A DNA stretch of 64,000 nt from Mesorhizobium sp. Z1-4 (GCF_004000235.1 NZ_RCIO01000001.1:124001-188000); one strand, 5' to 3'; positions 7,691-17,266 are shown, numbered from the stretch's first letter. A program made the numbers and translations. Notes: generated by a model not told the origin, from the letters alone.

Positions 7691-9649
7691 TCAGTTGGTG
7701 GTCGGCAGGCGCAATTTCTGGCCCGGGAAGATCGCATCCGGCGAGCCGCCAAGCTCGGGGTTGAGCTCGATGATCTCTTCGTAGCGGCTGCCACGGCCCA
7801 AACGGTCTGCAGCAATGGACCACAGGCTCTGGCCGGGCTGCACGACATAGTCGCTGTCCGCCAACGGCGAAGCGTCGGTCCGCGTGTCGGTTATGCCTTC
7901 GGCCATAGCGACCTCAACATGATCGTTGGCATTCGCCTGGCCTGCCACCTGCGGCAGACCATCGGACAGTTTCTTGAGCACTTCGGCCAGAAGGTCAGGC
8001 TCCGGGTCGAGGTCGCGCGCATGGTTCCACTGGAACCGTGCCTCGAGCCTTCTTCCGACGCGCCAGTAGGCGTCACCCAGGTGATCATTCAGGATCGGAT
8101 CGTCCGGCATCAGACCGACCGCGCGCTCCAGCTCCCTCGCTGCCTCGCCGTAGCGACCGAGCCGGTAATAGGCCCAGCCCAGCGAATCGACGATATACCC
8201 GTCGCTCGGTCGCAGCTCGACCGCCTTGCGGATCAGCTCCAGGCCCTCTTCGAGATTGCGGTCCATATCGACCCAGGAATAGCCGAGGTAGTTCAGCACC
8301 TGCGGCTGATCGGGATAAAGCTCCAGCGCCTTGAAGAAGTTGGGCTCCGCCTTTTCCCATTCTTTCAGGCGCTCATAGGCGATGCCGCGCTGGTAGAAGA
8401 TGTTCCAGTCGGCCCGGCCGGGCTCGCCGATCGCCGCGACAGCGCGGTCATAGACATTGGCAGCCGCACGATAGTCCATGCGCGACGAGTGAACGCTTCC
8501 GAGCGCGAGAAAGGCACGGCGGTCGTCGGGCGAACTCGCAAGCACCGCTTCCAGATGTGCGATCGCTTCGTCATAACGCTTCAGGTCGGCGAGGTTCAGG
8601 CCGAGCTGAAGTTCGGCGAGTTCCTTCTGCGGCGCGGTGTCCGGCACCTGCTCATAAAACGCCACCGCCTCCTCAGCCTTGCCGGTCTGCTCCGCAAGTG
8701 CGGCGAGTTGCATGAGTGCCGGCACGTTTTCCGGCCTCAACGCCAATGCCATACGCAGATAAAGCCGGACAAAGTCCTCGCCGCCGCCACGGTTCAGCGC
8801 CGTGCCGACGTTCAACAGAACTTCGGATGCTCCATGAATGGAGTTGCCGACCAGCGGTGACAACGTCTCGCCCGCTTCGAGCCGACCGCGCAGTTCGGCC
8901 ATATCCAGGCGGCCGAGGTGAATCTTCTCCACCTCATCGATCATTTCCAGCGCAGCTTCGATTTCGCCGCCGCTGGCGAGGAACCCGGCATAGGACTCGA
9001 TCGCGCGCAAGAAGGTCTCGGGCGCCGCCGTCGCTGTCGCCGGGTTGGTAACGATGCGCTCGTAGGCCTTTTTGGCCGCATCGTAATCGCCGCTGCTCTC
9101 GGCAATGAGCGCAGTATGGTAGGCTGAAAACACCTCGAACCAGGCGGGCCCTTCAAGCGTGGCTGCCCTTTTGACCGCAGCTTCGCCGTCACCGGCGCCG
9201 TATTCGGCCCAGGCCGACATCAGATTTGTGATCAGGCGGTCGAGGTCCGATTCCAGCGTTAGTTTGAGAAGAAACTTCGCGTCTTCGAACTCGGCCTTGC
9301 GGAAGGCATCCACTGCAAGCGCCACACGCGAAAAACGTTCAACCTCCGCGACTTCCTTCAGATCGCCGGCATAGATCAGCGCCCGATCGAACTCGCCGCT
9401 CGAAATCAGCGCCACCATCAGGTTCTGCTTCAGGCTTTCGTTGCGCGGATCGAAAGCGAGTGCGCGGGTATAAAAGCCGATTGCATTTGCGAAGTCGGAT
9501 TCGTTTTCCGCCACGCGAGCGGCAAGGAAAGCACCGGCCAGCGAATTGGCCCGGACCTGCTGGGTGTCGGATTGCGCCAATGCAGTAACCGGCCACGCAA
9601 GTGCCAGCGCCATTGCCGTCGTCACTAAAGGTTTCGCCGATCGCCGCAT
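7691..9649 (-). CDS. Exported tetratricopeptide-repeat protein with C-terminal LysM domain
   Basis: The 652-residue product starts with a signal peptide (MRRSAKPLVTTAMALALAWP, ending near ALAQS). It then has a long array of TPR-type helix pairs (A-x-x-x-Y/F-A/R-A patterns such as NAIGFYTRALAFDPRNESLK). It ends in one LysM module at about residues 603-649 (YVVQPGQSLWSIAADRLGRG, then LPTTN). LysM binds N-acetylglucosamine-containing glycans such as peptidoglycan; TPRs bind proteins. A periplasmic scaffold attached to the cell wall is therefore likely. I put the start at 9649, where the signal peptide begins. It is transcribed towards glyQ, 75 bases away, and diverges from nothing, lying downstream of ispB. 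Confidence 0.85.
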   Translation of the reverse strand: MRRSAKPLVTTAMALALAWPVTALAQSDTQQVRANSLAGAFLAARVAENESDFANAIGFYTRALAFDPRNESLKQNLMVALISSGEFDRALIYAGDLKEVAEVERFSRVALAVDAFRKAEFEDAKFLLKLTLESDLDRLITNLMSAWAEYGAGDGEAAVKRAATLEGPAWFEVFSAYHTALIAESSGDYDAAKKAYERIVTNPATATAAPETFLRAIESYAGFLASGGEIEAALEMIDEVEKIHLGRLDMAELRGRLEAGETLSPLVGNSIHGASEVLLNVGTALNRGGGEDFVRLYLRMALALRPENVPALMQLAALAEQTGKAEEAVAFYEQVPDTAPQKELAELQLGLNLADLKRYDEAIAHLEAVLASSPDDRRAFLALGSVHSSRMDYRAAANVYDRAVAAIGEPGRADWNIFYQRGIAYERLKEWEKAEPNFFKALELYPDQPQVLNYLGYSWVDMDRNLEEGLELIRKAVELRPSDGYIVDSLGWAYYRLGRYGEAARELERAVGLMPDDPILNDHLGDAYWRVGRRLEARFQWNHARDLDPEPDLLAEVLKKLSDGLPQVAGQANANDHVEVAMAEGITDTRTDASPLADSDYVVQPGQSLWSIAADRLGRGSRYEEIIELNPELGGSPDAIFPGQKLRLPTTN

Positions 9650-9785
9650 CCGATTTCTTCTGCCTCGCGGTTTGAGCCTACCCCAGTCGCAGCTCACTCT
9701 CGGCACCAAGCATGGCCTTTTTGCGGAGCCGCTTCAACCAGCACGGATACCGCGCCGGACCGATATCATTGCCAGTGCTATCGAC

Positions 9786-10802
9786 TCAGTTAACGCGGTT
9801 GACGCAGAAGTCTATCACTTCCAGCAGCGCTGATTTGTGCGCAGAGGCCTCCATCGGCGCGAGGCCGTCGCGGGCGATACCGCCAAAATGGCGAGCGCGC
9901 GCCACAGTGTCGGCGATCGCGTCGTATTTGGCGATCAGGCCGCAGGCCTGTTCCAGCTCCTCATCGCCGTTCTGGTCCTGCTCGATGGCGCGGCGCCAGA
10001 ATTCTCGCTCTTTCTCGCTGCCGCGGCGATAGCTCAGGATCACCGGAAGCGTGACTTTGCCCTCACGGAAATCGTCACCGACATTCTTGCCCAGGTCCTT
10101 GGCGCTGCCGCCATAGTCCAGCGCGTCATCGATGAGCTGGAATGCGAGGCCGAGATTGGTGCCGTAGGAGCGCAGCGCGGCGCGGTCATTCTTGCTGGCC
10201 GCCGCGATCACGGGGCCAACTTCGGCGGCAGCCGAAAACAGCGCCGCCGTCTTGGCCTTGATAACGGAAAGATATTCGTCTTCGGTGGTTTCCAGATTGC
10301 CGGCCACGCCGAGCTGCATCACTTCGCCTTCAGCGATAACCGTGGCCGCGGCCGAAAGAATGTCCAGACAATCCAGAGAGCCGACTTCGACCATCATGCG
10401 GAAGGCCTGGCCGAGCAGGAAATCGCCGACGAGAACGCTTGCCTGATTGCCCCAGATGGTGCGCGCGGTCTTCTTGCCGCGGCGCATGCCGCTTTCGTCC
10501 ACAACATCGTCATGCAACAGGGTGGCTGTGTGCATGAACTCGACGCTTGCGGCGAGCTTGACGTGGCTGTCGCCGGAATAACCGAACATCTGCGCTGCTG
10601 CCAGCGTCAGCATCGGACGCAGACGTTTGCCGCCCGACGAAATCAGGTGATTGGCGACTTCAGGGATCATCTCCACGTCGGAGCCGGCCTTTGACAGGAT
10701 CAGCTCGTTGACGCGGCCCATATCGGCGCGGGTCAGCCCGACGAGCGCAGCGATCGACGCCTGGCCACGCTTGCCTTCTTCCATTGATACGACAACACCC
10801 AC
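9786..10802 (-). CDS. ispB: Polyprenyl (octaprenyl/decaprenyl-type) diphosphate synthase
   Basis: This trans-prenyltransferase elongates farnesyl or geranyl diphosphate with isopentenyl units to the side chain of ubiquinone. Both aspartate-rich Mg-binding motifs are present: LLHDDVVDESGMRRGK (DDxxD) and FQLIDDALDYGG. SGGKRLRP near the N-terminus is the IPP-binding signature. The GTG at 10802 has AAGGAAG five bases upstream and gives the common rhizobial N-terminus VGVVVSMEEGKRGQ, so I prefer it to the ATG at 10784. The product is 338 residues, normal for the family. Chain length cannot be read here. The gene diverges from the DUF2007 gene at 10937. Confidence 0.95.
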   Translation of the reverse strand: MGVVVSMEEGKRGQASIAALVGLTRADMGRVNELILSKAGSDVEMIPEVANHLISSGGKRLRPMLTLAAAQMFGYSGDSHVKLAASVEFMHTATLLHDDVVDESGMRRGKKTARTIWGNQASVLVGDFLLGQAFRMMVEVGSLDCLDILSAAATVIAEGEVMQLGVAGNLETTEDEYLSVIKAKTAALFSAAAEVGPVIAAASKNDRAALRSYGTNLGLAFQLIDDALDYGGSAKDLGKNVGDDFREGKVTLPVILSYRRGSEKEREFWRRAIEQDQNGDEELEQACGLIAKYDAIADTVARARHFGGIARDGLAPMEASAHKSALLEVIDFCVNRVN

Positions 10803-10936
10803 GCGGACTTCCTTTGGTTTTCCAAGCCAGCAGGACCATATTGCGGCGATCGTTTCGACCGCAAGGGGCGAATTGGCGCGGGTTGCCTCGCCCGCCCGGC
10901 GTTTACAAGCTTCCGCCAAGCTGCAAGGTAGCCATT

Positions 10937-11158
10937 ATGATCGAACTTGTGCGCACCAACGACCCCGTGGTCATCTCCTTTATCGAGGCGCTGATGCGCG
11001 ACGCCGATATCGTGTGTCTGGTCGCCGACCAGAATATGAGCATCGTGGAAGGGTCGCTGGGTATCTTGCCGCGCCGGGTTCTGGTCGACGAGAGCGACCT
11101 TGCCCAGGCCAAGCGCATTCTGCAGGATGCCGGCATCGCCGACGAATTGCGCAAGTGA
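10937..11158 (+). CDS. DUF2007-family small protein
   Basis: The 73-residue protein (MIELVRTNDPVVISFIEALM...) matches the DUF2007 putative signal-transducing fold: a short beta strand, then a helix, then IVCLVADQNMSIVEGSLGIL, and a C-terminal LVDESDLAQAKRILQDAGI segment. The stop overlaps the GTG start of the methyltransferase at 11155 (GTGA), showing translational coupling. This pairing beside ispB is, as I recall, common in Rhizobiales. The biochemical role of the family is not established. Confidence 0.88.
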   Translation: MIELVRTNDPVVISFIEALMRDADIVCLVADQNMSIVEGSLGILPRRVLVDESDLAQAKRILQDAGIADELRK

Positions 11159-11934
11159 ACGCAGACAGACCCGAAACGACAATCGACGCCTTTCACCGCG
11201 GCAAGTTCTGGCTCGTGCAGCCGGCACGGGGGGCGCATCGCGCCGGCCTGGATACGATGCTGCTTGCTGCGGCAGTGCCGGGCGATTTTCCGGGCGTTGT
11301 GGCCGATTTCGGCGCCGGCGCGGGAGCGGCCGGCCTCGCCGTCGTCGCACGCTGCGCAAAGGCGCGGACGCTGCTTGTGGAACGTTCGCCGGAGATGGTG
11401 GAATATGCCCGGTCAGGGTTAGCGCTTGAAGAAAACGTTGCGATTGCCGACCGCGCCAGCGTTATTGAAGCCGATGTTACAGCGCCTGCAGCCGGGCGGA
11501 TGGCGGCCGGGCTCTCCGACAATTGCGCCGATTTCATCATCATGAACCCGCCCTTCAACGACGAAAGCGATCGCGCGACGACAGGCGCGCTGAAACGGCA
11601 GGCGCATGTCATGGACACGGAGCTATGGGAACGCTGGCTGCGCACGGCAGCAGCACTTGCCAGGCCGAAGGCCGGGCTTGCGCTCATCGCGCGGCCAGCC
11701 TCGCTCCCCGAGATATTGCCTGCGCTGAAAGGGCGCTTCGGGGCGGCGCAGCTGATTTCGGTACACCCGCGCGAGGATCGTGCCGCAATCCGCGTCATTG
11801 TCCGCGCCTGGTATGGCGCGCGCGGCAAACTGTCCGTCGTCCCTCCCCTCGTGGTGCACGGTCCTTCGGGCAACCGCTTCACAGCGCGCACCGACGACCT
11901 CTGCAACGGCGCTGCATCGCTCTTCGGCGACTGA
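11155..11934 (+). CDS. TrmN6-like tRNA(Val) adenine-N6 methyltransferase family protein
   Basis: The 259-residue class I SAM-dependent methyltransferase has motif I VVADFGAGAGAAGLAV near residue 45 and the catalytic IIMNPPFND motif (NPPF/Y type, adenine or glutamine N-methylation) near 125. It begins at GTG 11155, overlapping the DUF2007 stop. YfiC/TrmN6 of E. coli methylates A37 of tRNA1(Val); the arrangement FHRGKFWLVQP...HRAGLDTMLLAA resembles that family's N-terminus. Substrate is inferred from family only; a protein or rRNA target cannot be excluded. Confidence 0.85.
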   Translation: MNADRPETTIDAFHRGKFWLVQPARGAHRAGLDTMLLAAAVPGDFPGVVADFGAGAGAAGLAVVARCAKARTLLVERSPEMVEYARSGLALEENVAIADRASVIEADVTAPAAGRMAAGLSDNCADFIIMNPPFNDESDRATTGALKRQAHVMDTELWERWLRTAAALARPKAGLALIARPASLPEILPALKGRFGAAQLISVHPREDRAAIRVIVRAWYGARGKLSVVPPLVVHGPSGNRFTARTDDLCNGAASLFGD

Positions 11935-12000
11935 ATTTTCCCACGCCATTGCGGTTTCGCGGCGCATTCCTAAATGAAGGGAACCGCACAGGAGACGGCC

Positions 12001-12870
12001 TTGAGACGATTGCTATCGCCCATTCTGCCAAAATCGATGCGCCCTGAGGGGGTAACCATACCCGTGGTGCGCCTGCACGGTACGATCATGCCGAGCGGCG
12101 GCCAGTTTCGCCCGACGCTTTCGCTCGCCTCGACCGCCGGCCTGCTGCAGAAGGCGTTTTCGGTCCGCGATGCGCCGGCCGTGGCGATTTCAGTCAATTC
12201 GCCCGGCGGCTCTCCGGTTCAGTCGCGCCTGATCTACAAGCGCATCCGGGATCTGGCCGAAGAGAAGAACAAGCTCGTCATCGTGTTCGTGGAAGATGTC
12301 GCTGCATCCGGCGGCTATATGATCGCGGCCGCGGGCGACGAGATCGTTGCCGACCCGTCTTCCATCGTCGGTTCTATCGGCGTGATTTCGGCAGGCTTCG
12401 GCTTCACCGAACTGATCAAGAAGATCGGCGTCGACCGCCGCGTCTACACGGCCGGCAGCAACAAATCCGTGCTCGACCCGTTCCAGCCGGAAAAGAAGGA
12501 CGATGTTGCACGGCTGAAGACCCTGCAGCTTGATGTGCACGAGACATTCATTGAACTGGTGAAGGAGCGTCGCGGAGGCAAGCTTGCCGACAATCCCGAC
12601 CTGTTCACCGGTCAGTTCTGGACCGGCAAGGCCGGACGCGAGCTGGGGCTTGTCGACGAACTCGGCGACATGCGCTCATTCCTGAAACAGCGCTATGGCG
12701 AAAAGACGCGGCTGCGGCTGATCAGCGCCCCGCGCGGCCTTTTCGGGCGCAGGCTGGGGCTTTTCGGCAGCGGCGCGGACGATATGCCGGCGCAGGCTGC
12801 GGCGGGTCTGGTGATGGGTCTGGCGCAAGAAGTGGAGGAACGGGCGCTCTGGGCACGCTTCGGTCTTTGA
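12001..12870 (+). CDS. S49-family serine peptidase (SppA/SohB-like)
   Basis: The 289-residue protein resembles short S49 peptidases that cleave signal peptides or membrane proteins. IPVVRLHGTIMPSG opens the ClpP-like fold; AISVNSPGGSPVQS forms the oxyanion region; the serine of VAASGGYMIAAAGDEIVAD is the likely nucleophile, with a lysine from the same region or partner subunit as base; and SIVGSIGVIS follows. The TTG at 12001 has AGGAGA five bases upstream and begins LRRLLSPIL; an ATG at 11974 in the same frame has no ribosome-binding site. There is no strong N-terminal transmembrane helix, so it may be cytoplasmic or membrane-associated. Confidence 0.88.
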   Translation: MRRLLSPILPKSMRPEGVTIPVVRLHGTIMPSGGQFRPTLSLASTAGLLQKAFSVRDAPAVAISVNSPGGSPVQSRLIYKRIRDLAEEKNKLVIVFVEDVAASGGYMIAAAGDEIVADPSSIVGSIGVISAGFGFTELIKKIGVDRRVYTAGSNKSVLDPFQPEKKDDVARLKTLQLDVHETFIELVKERRGGKLADNPDLFTGQFWTGKAGRELGLVDELGDMRSFLKQRYGEKTRLRLISAPRGLFGRRLGLFGSGADDMPAQAAAGLVMGLAQEVEERALWARFGL

Positions 12871-12956
12871 CCGCCAGCCCATCGGCGCTAAACTAGGGCG
12901 CGCGCAAATTGCGTGTGGAATACGGAAAATTGCCCGTCATTCCGGGAGAACAGTTG

Positions 12957-13142
12957 ATGCCGCAGCTTATTTTCTTTGCCGCAGTCGGTGTGGCGGCCGT
13001 TGTCGGCTATCGCGCATTCATGCGCGAAGCGAAGCGCGTCACCGCGCGGGCACGCCGTGCGGAACAGGAACGCGCGACAGGTACCACCGGGACTCTGGTC
13101 AAAGATCCCGAGACCGGCGAGTATTACCTCGCCAAAGACTGA
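12957..13142 (+). CDS. Small membrane-anchored hypothetical protein
   Basis: The 61-residue product starts MPQLIFFAAVGVAAVVGYRA, one N-terminal membrane helix. An arginine/alanine-rich helix (MREAKRVTARARRAEQERAT) and the ending TLVKDPETGEYYLAKD follow. The last 15 residues look like a conserved motif of small rhizobial proteins placed beside the S49 peptidase and ispE; that recollection is unverified. GGGAGAA lies 9 bases before the ATG. The gene is 86 bases after the peptidase gene and 4 bases before the ispE start, so the three may form one operon. Confidence 0.75.
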   Translation: MPQLIFFAAVGVAAVVGYRAFMREAKRVTARARRAEQERATGTTGTLVKDPETGEYYLAKD

Positions 13143-13146
13143 CACC

Positions 13147-14022
13147 TTGGCGAGAAGAAGCATCACCCGCATGGCGCCGGCCAAGCTGAACCTGGCGCTG
13201 CATGTGACCGGGCAACGCGCGGACGGCTATCATCTTATTGAAAGTCTGGTCGCCTTCGCCGACTTCGGCGACGAAGTGACGGTGGAACCAGCGGAGACAG
13301 ACGTGTTCGTCGTATCCGGGCCATACGCGTCATGGGTTCCTATCGACGGCGGCAATCTCGTGATCGCCGCCCGTGACCTCGTGCGCAGCCTGCTTGCAGG
13401 CAGTGACACGCCGCCGGTGTGCATCACGCTCGACAAACGCCTTCCCGTGGCTTCCGGCGTCGGCGGCGGATCGAGCGACGCAGCGGCAGCGATCAAGGCG
13501 CTGATCGCGCTGTGGGGCGTACAGGTCGACGAAAAAGAGCTTGCAACCGCAGCCTTATCGCTCGGCGCCGATCTTCCCATGTGCCTTGCCGAGCGCCCGC
13601 TTATCGCACGTGGCATCGGAGACGAGATCGAGCCACTGCGCAGCTTCCCGGCAGTGCATGCCGTTCTGGTCAATCCCGGCGCGCAGATTTCGACGCCGGA
13701 GATATTCAGGGCATTGGAGAAGCGCGACAACGATCCGCTTCCCGCGTGGGCCGCAGCCGGCGACGCGCGGCAACTTGCGGGAGCGCTGACCGGACTGCGC
13801 AACGACCTGCAGCGCCCGGCAATCGCGCAATGCCCGGCGATCAGCAATGTGCTGGAGGCGCTGCATGCCAACGGGGCTGCGCTTGCCCGCATGTCCGGTT
13901 CCGGCGCGACCTGTTTCGGCATCTTCGACAATCCTGGACCAGCATTCGCCGCCGCCGATGTGATAAGCAAAAGGCAGCCAGGCTGGTTCGTGGAACCATG
14001 CCTGATCAGAGGAACCGACTGA
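13147..14022 (+). CDS. ispE: 4-diphosphocytidyl-2-C-methyl-D-erythritol kinase
   Basis: IspE phosphorylates CDP-methylerythritol with ATP in the non-mevalonate isoprenoid pathway in the cytoplasm. This GHMP kinase shows APAKLNLALHVTGQRADGYH at the N-terminus (conserved Lys and the substrate loop), the glycine-rich ATP loop PVASGVGGGSSDAAAA near residue 105, and MSGSGATCFGIF near the C-terminus. The TTG at 13147 gives a normal 291-residue protein; the ATG at 13171 would cut close to the conserved start. A larger upstream frame is a shadow of the preceding small gene. It is linked in pathway to ispB at 9786. Confidence 0.94.
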   Translation: MARRSITRMAPAKLNLALHVTGQRADGYHLIESLVAFADFGDEVTVEPAETDVFVVSGPYASWVPIDGGNLVIAARDLVRSLLAGSDTPPVCITLDKRLPVASGVGGGSSDAAAAIKALIALWGVQVDEKELATAALSLGADLPMCLAERPLIARGIGDEIEPLRSFPAVHAVLVNPGAQISTPEIFRALEKRDNDPLPAWAAAGDARQLAGALTGLRNDLQRPAIAQCPAISNVLEALHANGAALARMSGSGATCFGIFDNPGPAFAAADVISKRQPGWFVEPCLIRGTD

Positions 14023-14023
14023 T

Positions 14024-14581
14024 ATGGCCGGAATTGACGAGACAAGGCCTTTCGTGGCCGTCGGCATCGCTGTGCTCACGGTGTCGGACACACGCAAACC
14101 GGACAATGATCGTTCAGGCGACACGCTGGCAGAGCGCATCACGCAAGCCGGTCACCGACTGGCCGCCCGCGATATTGCGACAGACGATGCCGAGGCGATC
14201 CGCGCAGTCGTCAAAAAATGGGTAACCGACGAGAAGGTCGACGTGGTGATCACCACCGGCGGTACCGGCTTCACAGGTCGTGACATCACGCCGGAGGCGC
14301 TGGAGCCGCTGTTCGACAAGCGCATGGACGGCTTTTCGGAAGTGTTCCATCGCATCTCGTTCGACAAGATCGGCACCTCGACAATCCAGTCACGGGCAAC
14401 GGCAGGCCTGATCGGTACGACGTTTGTATTCGTGCTGCCGGGTTCGCCCGGCGCCTGCCGCGACGCCTGGGACGGCATATTGAAAGCACAGCTCGACTAC
14501 CGGCACATGCCCTGCAATTTCGTGGAAATCATGCCGCGGCTGGACGAGCACCTGAAGCGCGGGGCTGGCGCCAGCGCCTAA
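14024..14581 (+). CDS. moaB: Molybdenum cofactor biosynthesis protein B
   Basis: The 185-residue MogA/MoaB-like protein catalyses or assists adenylylation of molybdopterin before molybdate insertion. VAVLTVSDTR-like opening (VGIAVLTVSDTRKPDNDRSG), VVITTGGTGFTGRDITPEA around residue 75, and VLPGSPGACRDAWDGI near 145 are the family hallmarks (TGG-T-G and PGSP). It starts one base after ispE stops. No other molybdenum-cofactor gene is in the window. Confidence 0.93.
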   Translation: MAGIDETRPFVAVGIAVLTVSDTRKPDNDRSGDTLAERITQAGHRLAARDIATDDAEAIRAVVKKWVTDEKVDVVITTGGTGFTGRDITPEALEPLFDKRMDGFSEVFHRISFDKIGTSTIQSRATAGLIGTTFVFVLPGSPGACRDAWDGILKAQLDYRHMPCNFVEIMPRLDEHLKRGAGASA

Positions 14582-14584
14582 CGA

Positions 14585-15103
14585 TCAGCGCGGCGGCGCG
14601 ACCGCCAGGCGTGCTGCTAGCCGTTTCGTCGCCAGGCCGCGCGCCAGATTGTCAGCCGTCTCGGCCTTGCGCGCCAATCCCGCCGCTTGTTTGCGGGTTA
14701 TCACCAGTCCCTCGCTGAGCGCGCGTTTGGACGAAAAGACACGCGCCAGAAAGGCAAGCCGGTCCTCCGCGGAACGTGAGAAACGCGCGGCCATCGTCTG
14801 CCCCGCGATGTGCTGAGCGACGTGCTCGGCCCAGCCATCCAGCGGGCGGGCACCGGGCTCGATGATCAGCAGCCAATCGCTTTTCGCCTGATCGATCGCC
14901 TGTGCAATCGTGCTTTGCGCAAGGAAGGTGCAGCCGGCGATATCGGCGACCTTCTCCGAGCCATCGGTCGAGCCGCGATCGCACACGATCACCTCGCGCA
15001 CCGCGCCCTCTACTGCCGGACCCACCAGCGAAGAAAGCGTGCGCGCGAGCGGGTCTTCGTCGTTCAGCGTTTCGATGACCACCGACAGCATGGAGACCCG
15101 CAT
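14585..15103 (-). CDS. Small GT2-type glycosyltransferase-like protein
   Basis: The 172-residue protein begins MRVSMLSVVIETLNDEDPLA and contains the GT-A nucleotide-binding segment VREVIVCDRGSTDGSEKVAD and a putative acceptor stretch DWLLIIEPGARPLDGWAEHV. The usual DxD is not clear: IIEPGARP occupies the position. It is only about half to two-thirds the length of typical GT2 enzymes, so substrate and activity are doubtful. Upstream frames up to 15397 are open but lack a good start. The gene converges on moaB with a 3-base gap. Confidence 0.7.
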   Translation of the reverse strand: MRVSMLSVVIETLNDEDPLARTLSSLVGPAVEGAVREVIVCDRGSTDGSEKVADIAGCTFLAQSTIAQAIDQAKSDWLLIIEPGARPLDGWAEHVAQHIAGQTMAARFSRSAEDRLAFLARVFSSKRALSEGLVITRKQAAGLARKAETADNLARGLATKRLAARLAVAPPR

Positions 15104-15235
15104 ATCGCAAAGGCCCGGCAAAGGCCAGTTTGCGCCATGAGCAAGAAAGTTCTTGCTTTGTTCCATTTCTCGAAATAGGAATAGTTTCATGTCCGGCGGT
15201 CGATTCCAGCCGGCCCCGAAAATCGGAGACAAGCG

Positions 15236-16387
15236 ATGGAACCCATCGTCAGGGCAGATAGCGCCGCTTTTGCGGGTGGCGCGGAACTCGCCAATACGGT
15301 GATCGACGGAAGTGGCTTCCGCCTGCCGGGAGAACGGCGCCGCGGGCGTGGTTCCGCCGTCAATCCGAGCGGTCGCTACGAGGCGCTTTCCCGGCATGTG
15401 TTCGACGATGGCTGGAACAGCCTTGAGGAGCTGCCGCCGTTCAAGACCGATGTGCAGATCGAAAAGCCCCGCGCCATCATCACGCGCAACGCCTCGCCCG
15501 ACATCTCATTCGACCGCTCCATTAATCCGTATCGCGGCTGCGAGCACGGCTGCGTCTACTGCTTCGCGCGCCCGACTCACGCCTATATGGGCCTGTCGGC
15601 GGGGCTTGATTTCGAATCAAAGCTTTTCGCCAAGCCGGATGCCGCCAGGCTTCTGGAGCGCGAATTGAGCCGCGAAGGCTACGAGCCGCGCACCATAGCC
15701 ATCGGTACCAACACCGATCCGTACCAGCCTATCGAGAAGCAGTTCCGCATCATGCGCGAGGTCCTCGAAGTGTTGGACGCGCACGACCACCCGGTCGGCA
15801 TCGTGACCAAATCGGCGCTGGTAATGCGCGACATCGATATCCTGTCGCGAATGGCCGAAAAGGGGCTCGCCAAGGTAGCGCTTTCCATCACCACGCTCGA
15901 CCGCAAGCTGGCGCGAACGATGGAGCCGCGCGCCGCAACCCCGCCTCGCCGGCTGGAAGCGCTGCGGACACTGGCTGACGCGGGTATACCCGTTTCGGTG
16001 ATGATCGGGCCGGTTATCCCCGGTCTCAACGATCAGGAGATCGAGCGCATCCTGGATTCAGCGCATGCAGCGGGCGCGCGGGAGGCCGGTTACATTCTGT
16101 TGCGGCTGCCGCTCGAGGTGAGCCCGATCTTCAAGGAATGGCTGCTCAGGCACTATCCGGACCGCTACCGGCATGTGATTTCGCTGATCCGTTCCATGCG
16201 CGGCGGCAAGGATTACGACTCTGAATGGGGCAAGCGGATGCGCGGCAGCGGTCCTTACGCCTGGCAAATCGGCCGGCGTTTCGAGATCGCCGCCAAGCGG
16301 CTCGGCCTCAACACCGACCGGCGCAAGCTCAGAACCGACCTGTTCCGTGCGCCGGAGCCGGCAGGAAAGCAGCTGGCGCTGTTCTAG
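15236..16387 (+). CDS. Radical SAM protein of the spore photoproduct lyase-like (PA0069) family
   Basis: The 383-residue enzyme has the cluster motif [20 protein letters not shown] near residues 97-116 (CxxxCxxC binding the SAM-bound 4Fe-4S). It also has SLDFES-type residues ([19 protein letters not shown]) and [14 protein letters not shown]. Family members belong to the SPL/Rv2578c-like group, widespread outside spore formers and often called DNA repair photolyase-like; the substrate is not known. The ATG at 15236 follows GGAGAC. It ends at 16387 in front of rnhB and may be cotranscribed with it. Confidence 0.9.
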   Translation: MEPIVRADSAAFAGGAELANTVIDGSGFRLPGERRRGRGSAVNPSGRYEALSRHVFDDGWNSLEELPPFKTDVQIEKPRAIITRNASPDISFDRSINPYRGCEHGCVYCFARPTHAYMGLSAGLDFESKLFAKPDAARLLERELSREGYEPRTIAIGTNTDPYQPIEKQFRIMREVLEVLDAHDHPVGIVTKSALVMRDIDILSRMAEKGLAKVALSITTLDRKLARTMEPRAATPPRRLEALRTLADAGIPVSVMIGPVIPGLNDQEIERILDSAHAAGAREAGYILLRLPLEVSPIFKEWLLRHYPDRYRHVISLIRSMRGGKDYDSEWGKRMRGSGPYAWQIGRRFEIAAKRLGLNTDRRKLRTDLFRAPEPAGKQLALF

Positions 16388-16526
16388 AATATGCGGCCGC
16401 AAGGCCGCGACGATACCCGTTCGGCGTTCCCCGATCCCCATGCCGACGGTGCCCTTCCCCGCCCTGCCCCCTCTCGGCCGGGAAGGACTTGCGGAGAATC
16501 GGAGCCGGTGCGAGCATCGCCGCACA

Positions 16527-17207
16527 ATGGCTCGCCCGGCATCCGATTCTCCCCCCCTCTTCGCGCTTCCAGACAAGCCTGATTTTGCGATCGAGGCACG
16601 TGCGATCGCGCGGGGCAGCGTGCCGGTAGCGGGAATGGACGAGGCCGGACGCGGGCCGCTCGCCGGCCCGGTTGTCGCAGCGGCGGTGATCCTCGATCCT
16701 GACCGCATTCCTGATGGTCTGGACGATTCCAAACGGCTGACGGCGGCAACGCGCGCCGAGCTGTTCGATGCCATTTGCGAAACCGCCCTGGCGGTCTCGG
16801 CAGCCTCGCTGTGCGCATCGTCGATCGATGCGACCGACATTCGCAAGGCAAGCCTGGAGGCGATGCGCAGGGCGTGCGCAGGGCTCACCTCGGCACCCGT
16901 ACTCGGCCTCGCCGACGGACGCGACGTACCGCCCGGCCTCGGCTTCGAATGCAATGCAATCGTGAAAGGCGACCGTATCTCTGTTTCGATTGCCGCAGCC
17001 TCGATCATAGCCAAGGTGACGCGCGACCGCATGATGGCCAGACGCGGACAACTCGATGGGCGTTACGGCTTCGAGCGACATATGGGGTATGCGACCGAGG
17101 AACATCGCGACGCGATCGGCTCATTCGGCGCCGTGCCGCGGCTGCACCGCATGACATTTGCGCCACTCAGGCTCGAGCCGCATGCCGCGGATCAGGCCGC
17201 AGAATGA
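16527..17207 (+). CDS. rnhB: Ribonuclease HII
   Basis: RNase HII removes single ribonucleotides and RNA primers from DNA duplexes. The 226-residue product shows [20 protein letters not shown] (catalytic Asp-Glu), [20 protein letters not shown] near 130 (third acidic residue), and [18 protein letters not shown] chose the ATG at 16527 because it precedes the conserved core by about 30 residues; the longer upstream frame has no family support. The 139-base gap before it contains a small GCGGCC/GGCCGC hairpin at 16393-16408. Confidence 0.95.
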   Translation: MARPASDSPPLFALPDKPDFAIEARAIARGSVPVAGMDEAGRGPLAGPVVAAAVILDPDRIPDGLDDSKRLTAATRAELFDAICETALAVSAASLCASSIDATDIRKASLEAMRRACAGLTSAPVLGLADGRDVPPGLGFECNAIVKGDRISVSIAAASIIAKVTRDRMMARRGQLDGRYGFERHMGYATEEHRDAIGSFGAVPRLHRMTFAPLRLEPHAADQAAE

Positions 17208-17209
17208 AA

Positions 17210-17240
17210 AACGCCGCGCGGGCTGAGCCGGCGCGGCGTT
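17210..17240. terminator. Hairpin terminator between convergent rnhB and atpF
   Basis: AACGCCGCGC at 17210-17219 pairs perfectly with GCGCGGCGTT at 17231-17240 around an 11-base loop. On the minus strand a short run of T follows (complement of GAAAA just upstream). It sits between the stop of rnhB at 17207 and the stop of atpF at 17267, so it can serve both directions. Confidence 0.75.
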
Positions 17241-17266
17241 GGTCTCTGGGGTAGAACCCGGTCCGC

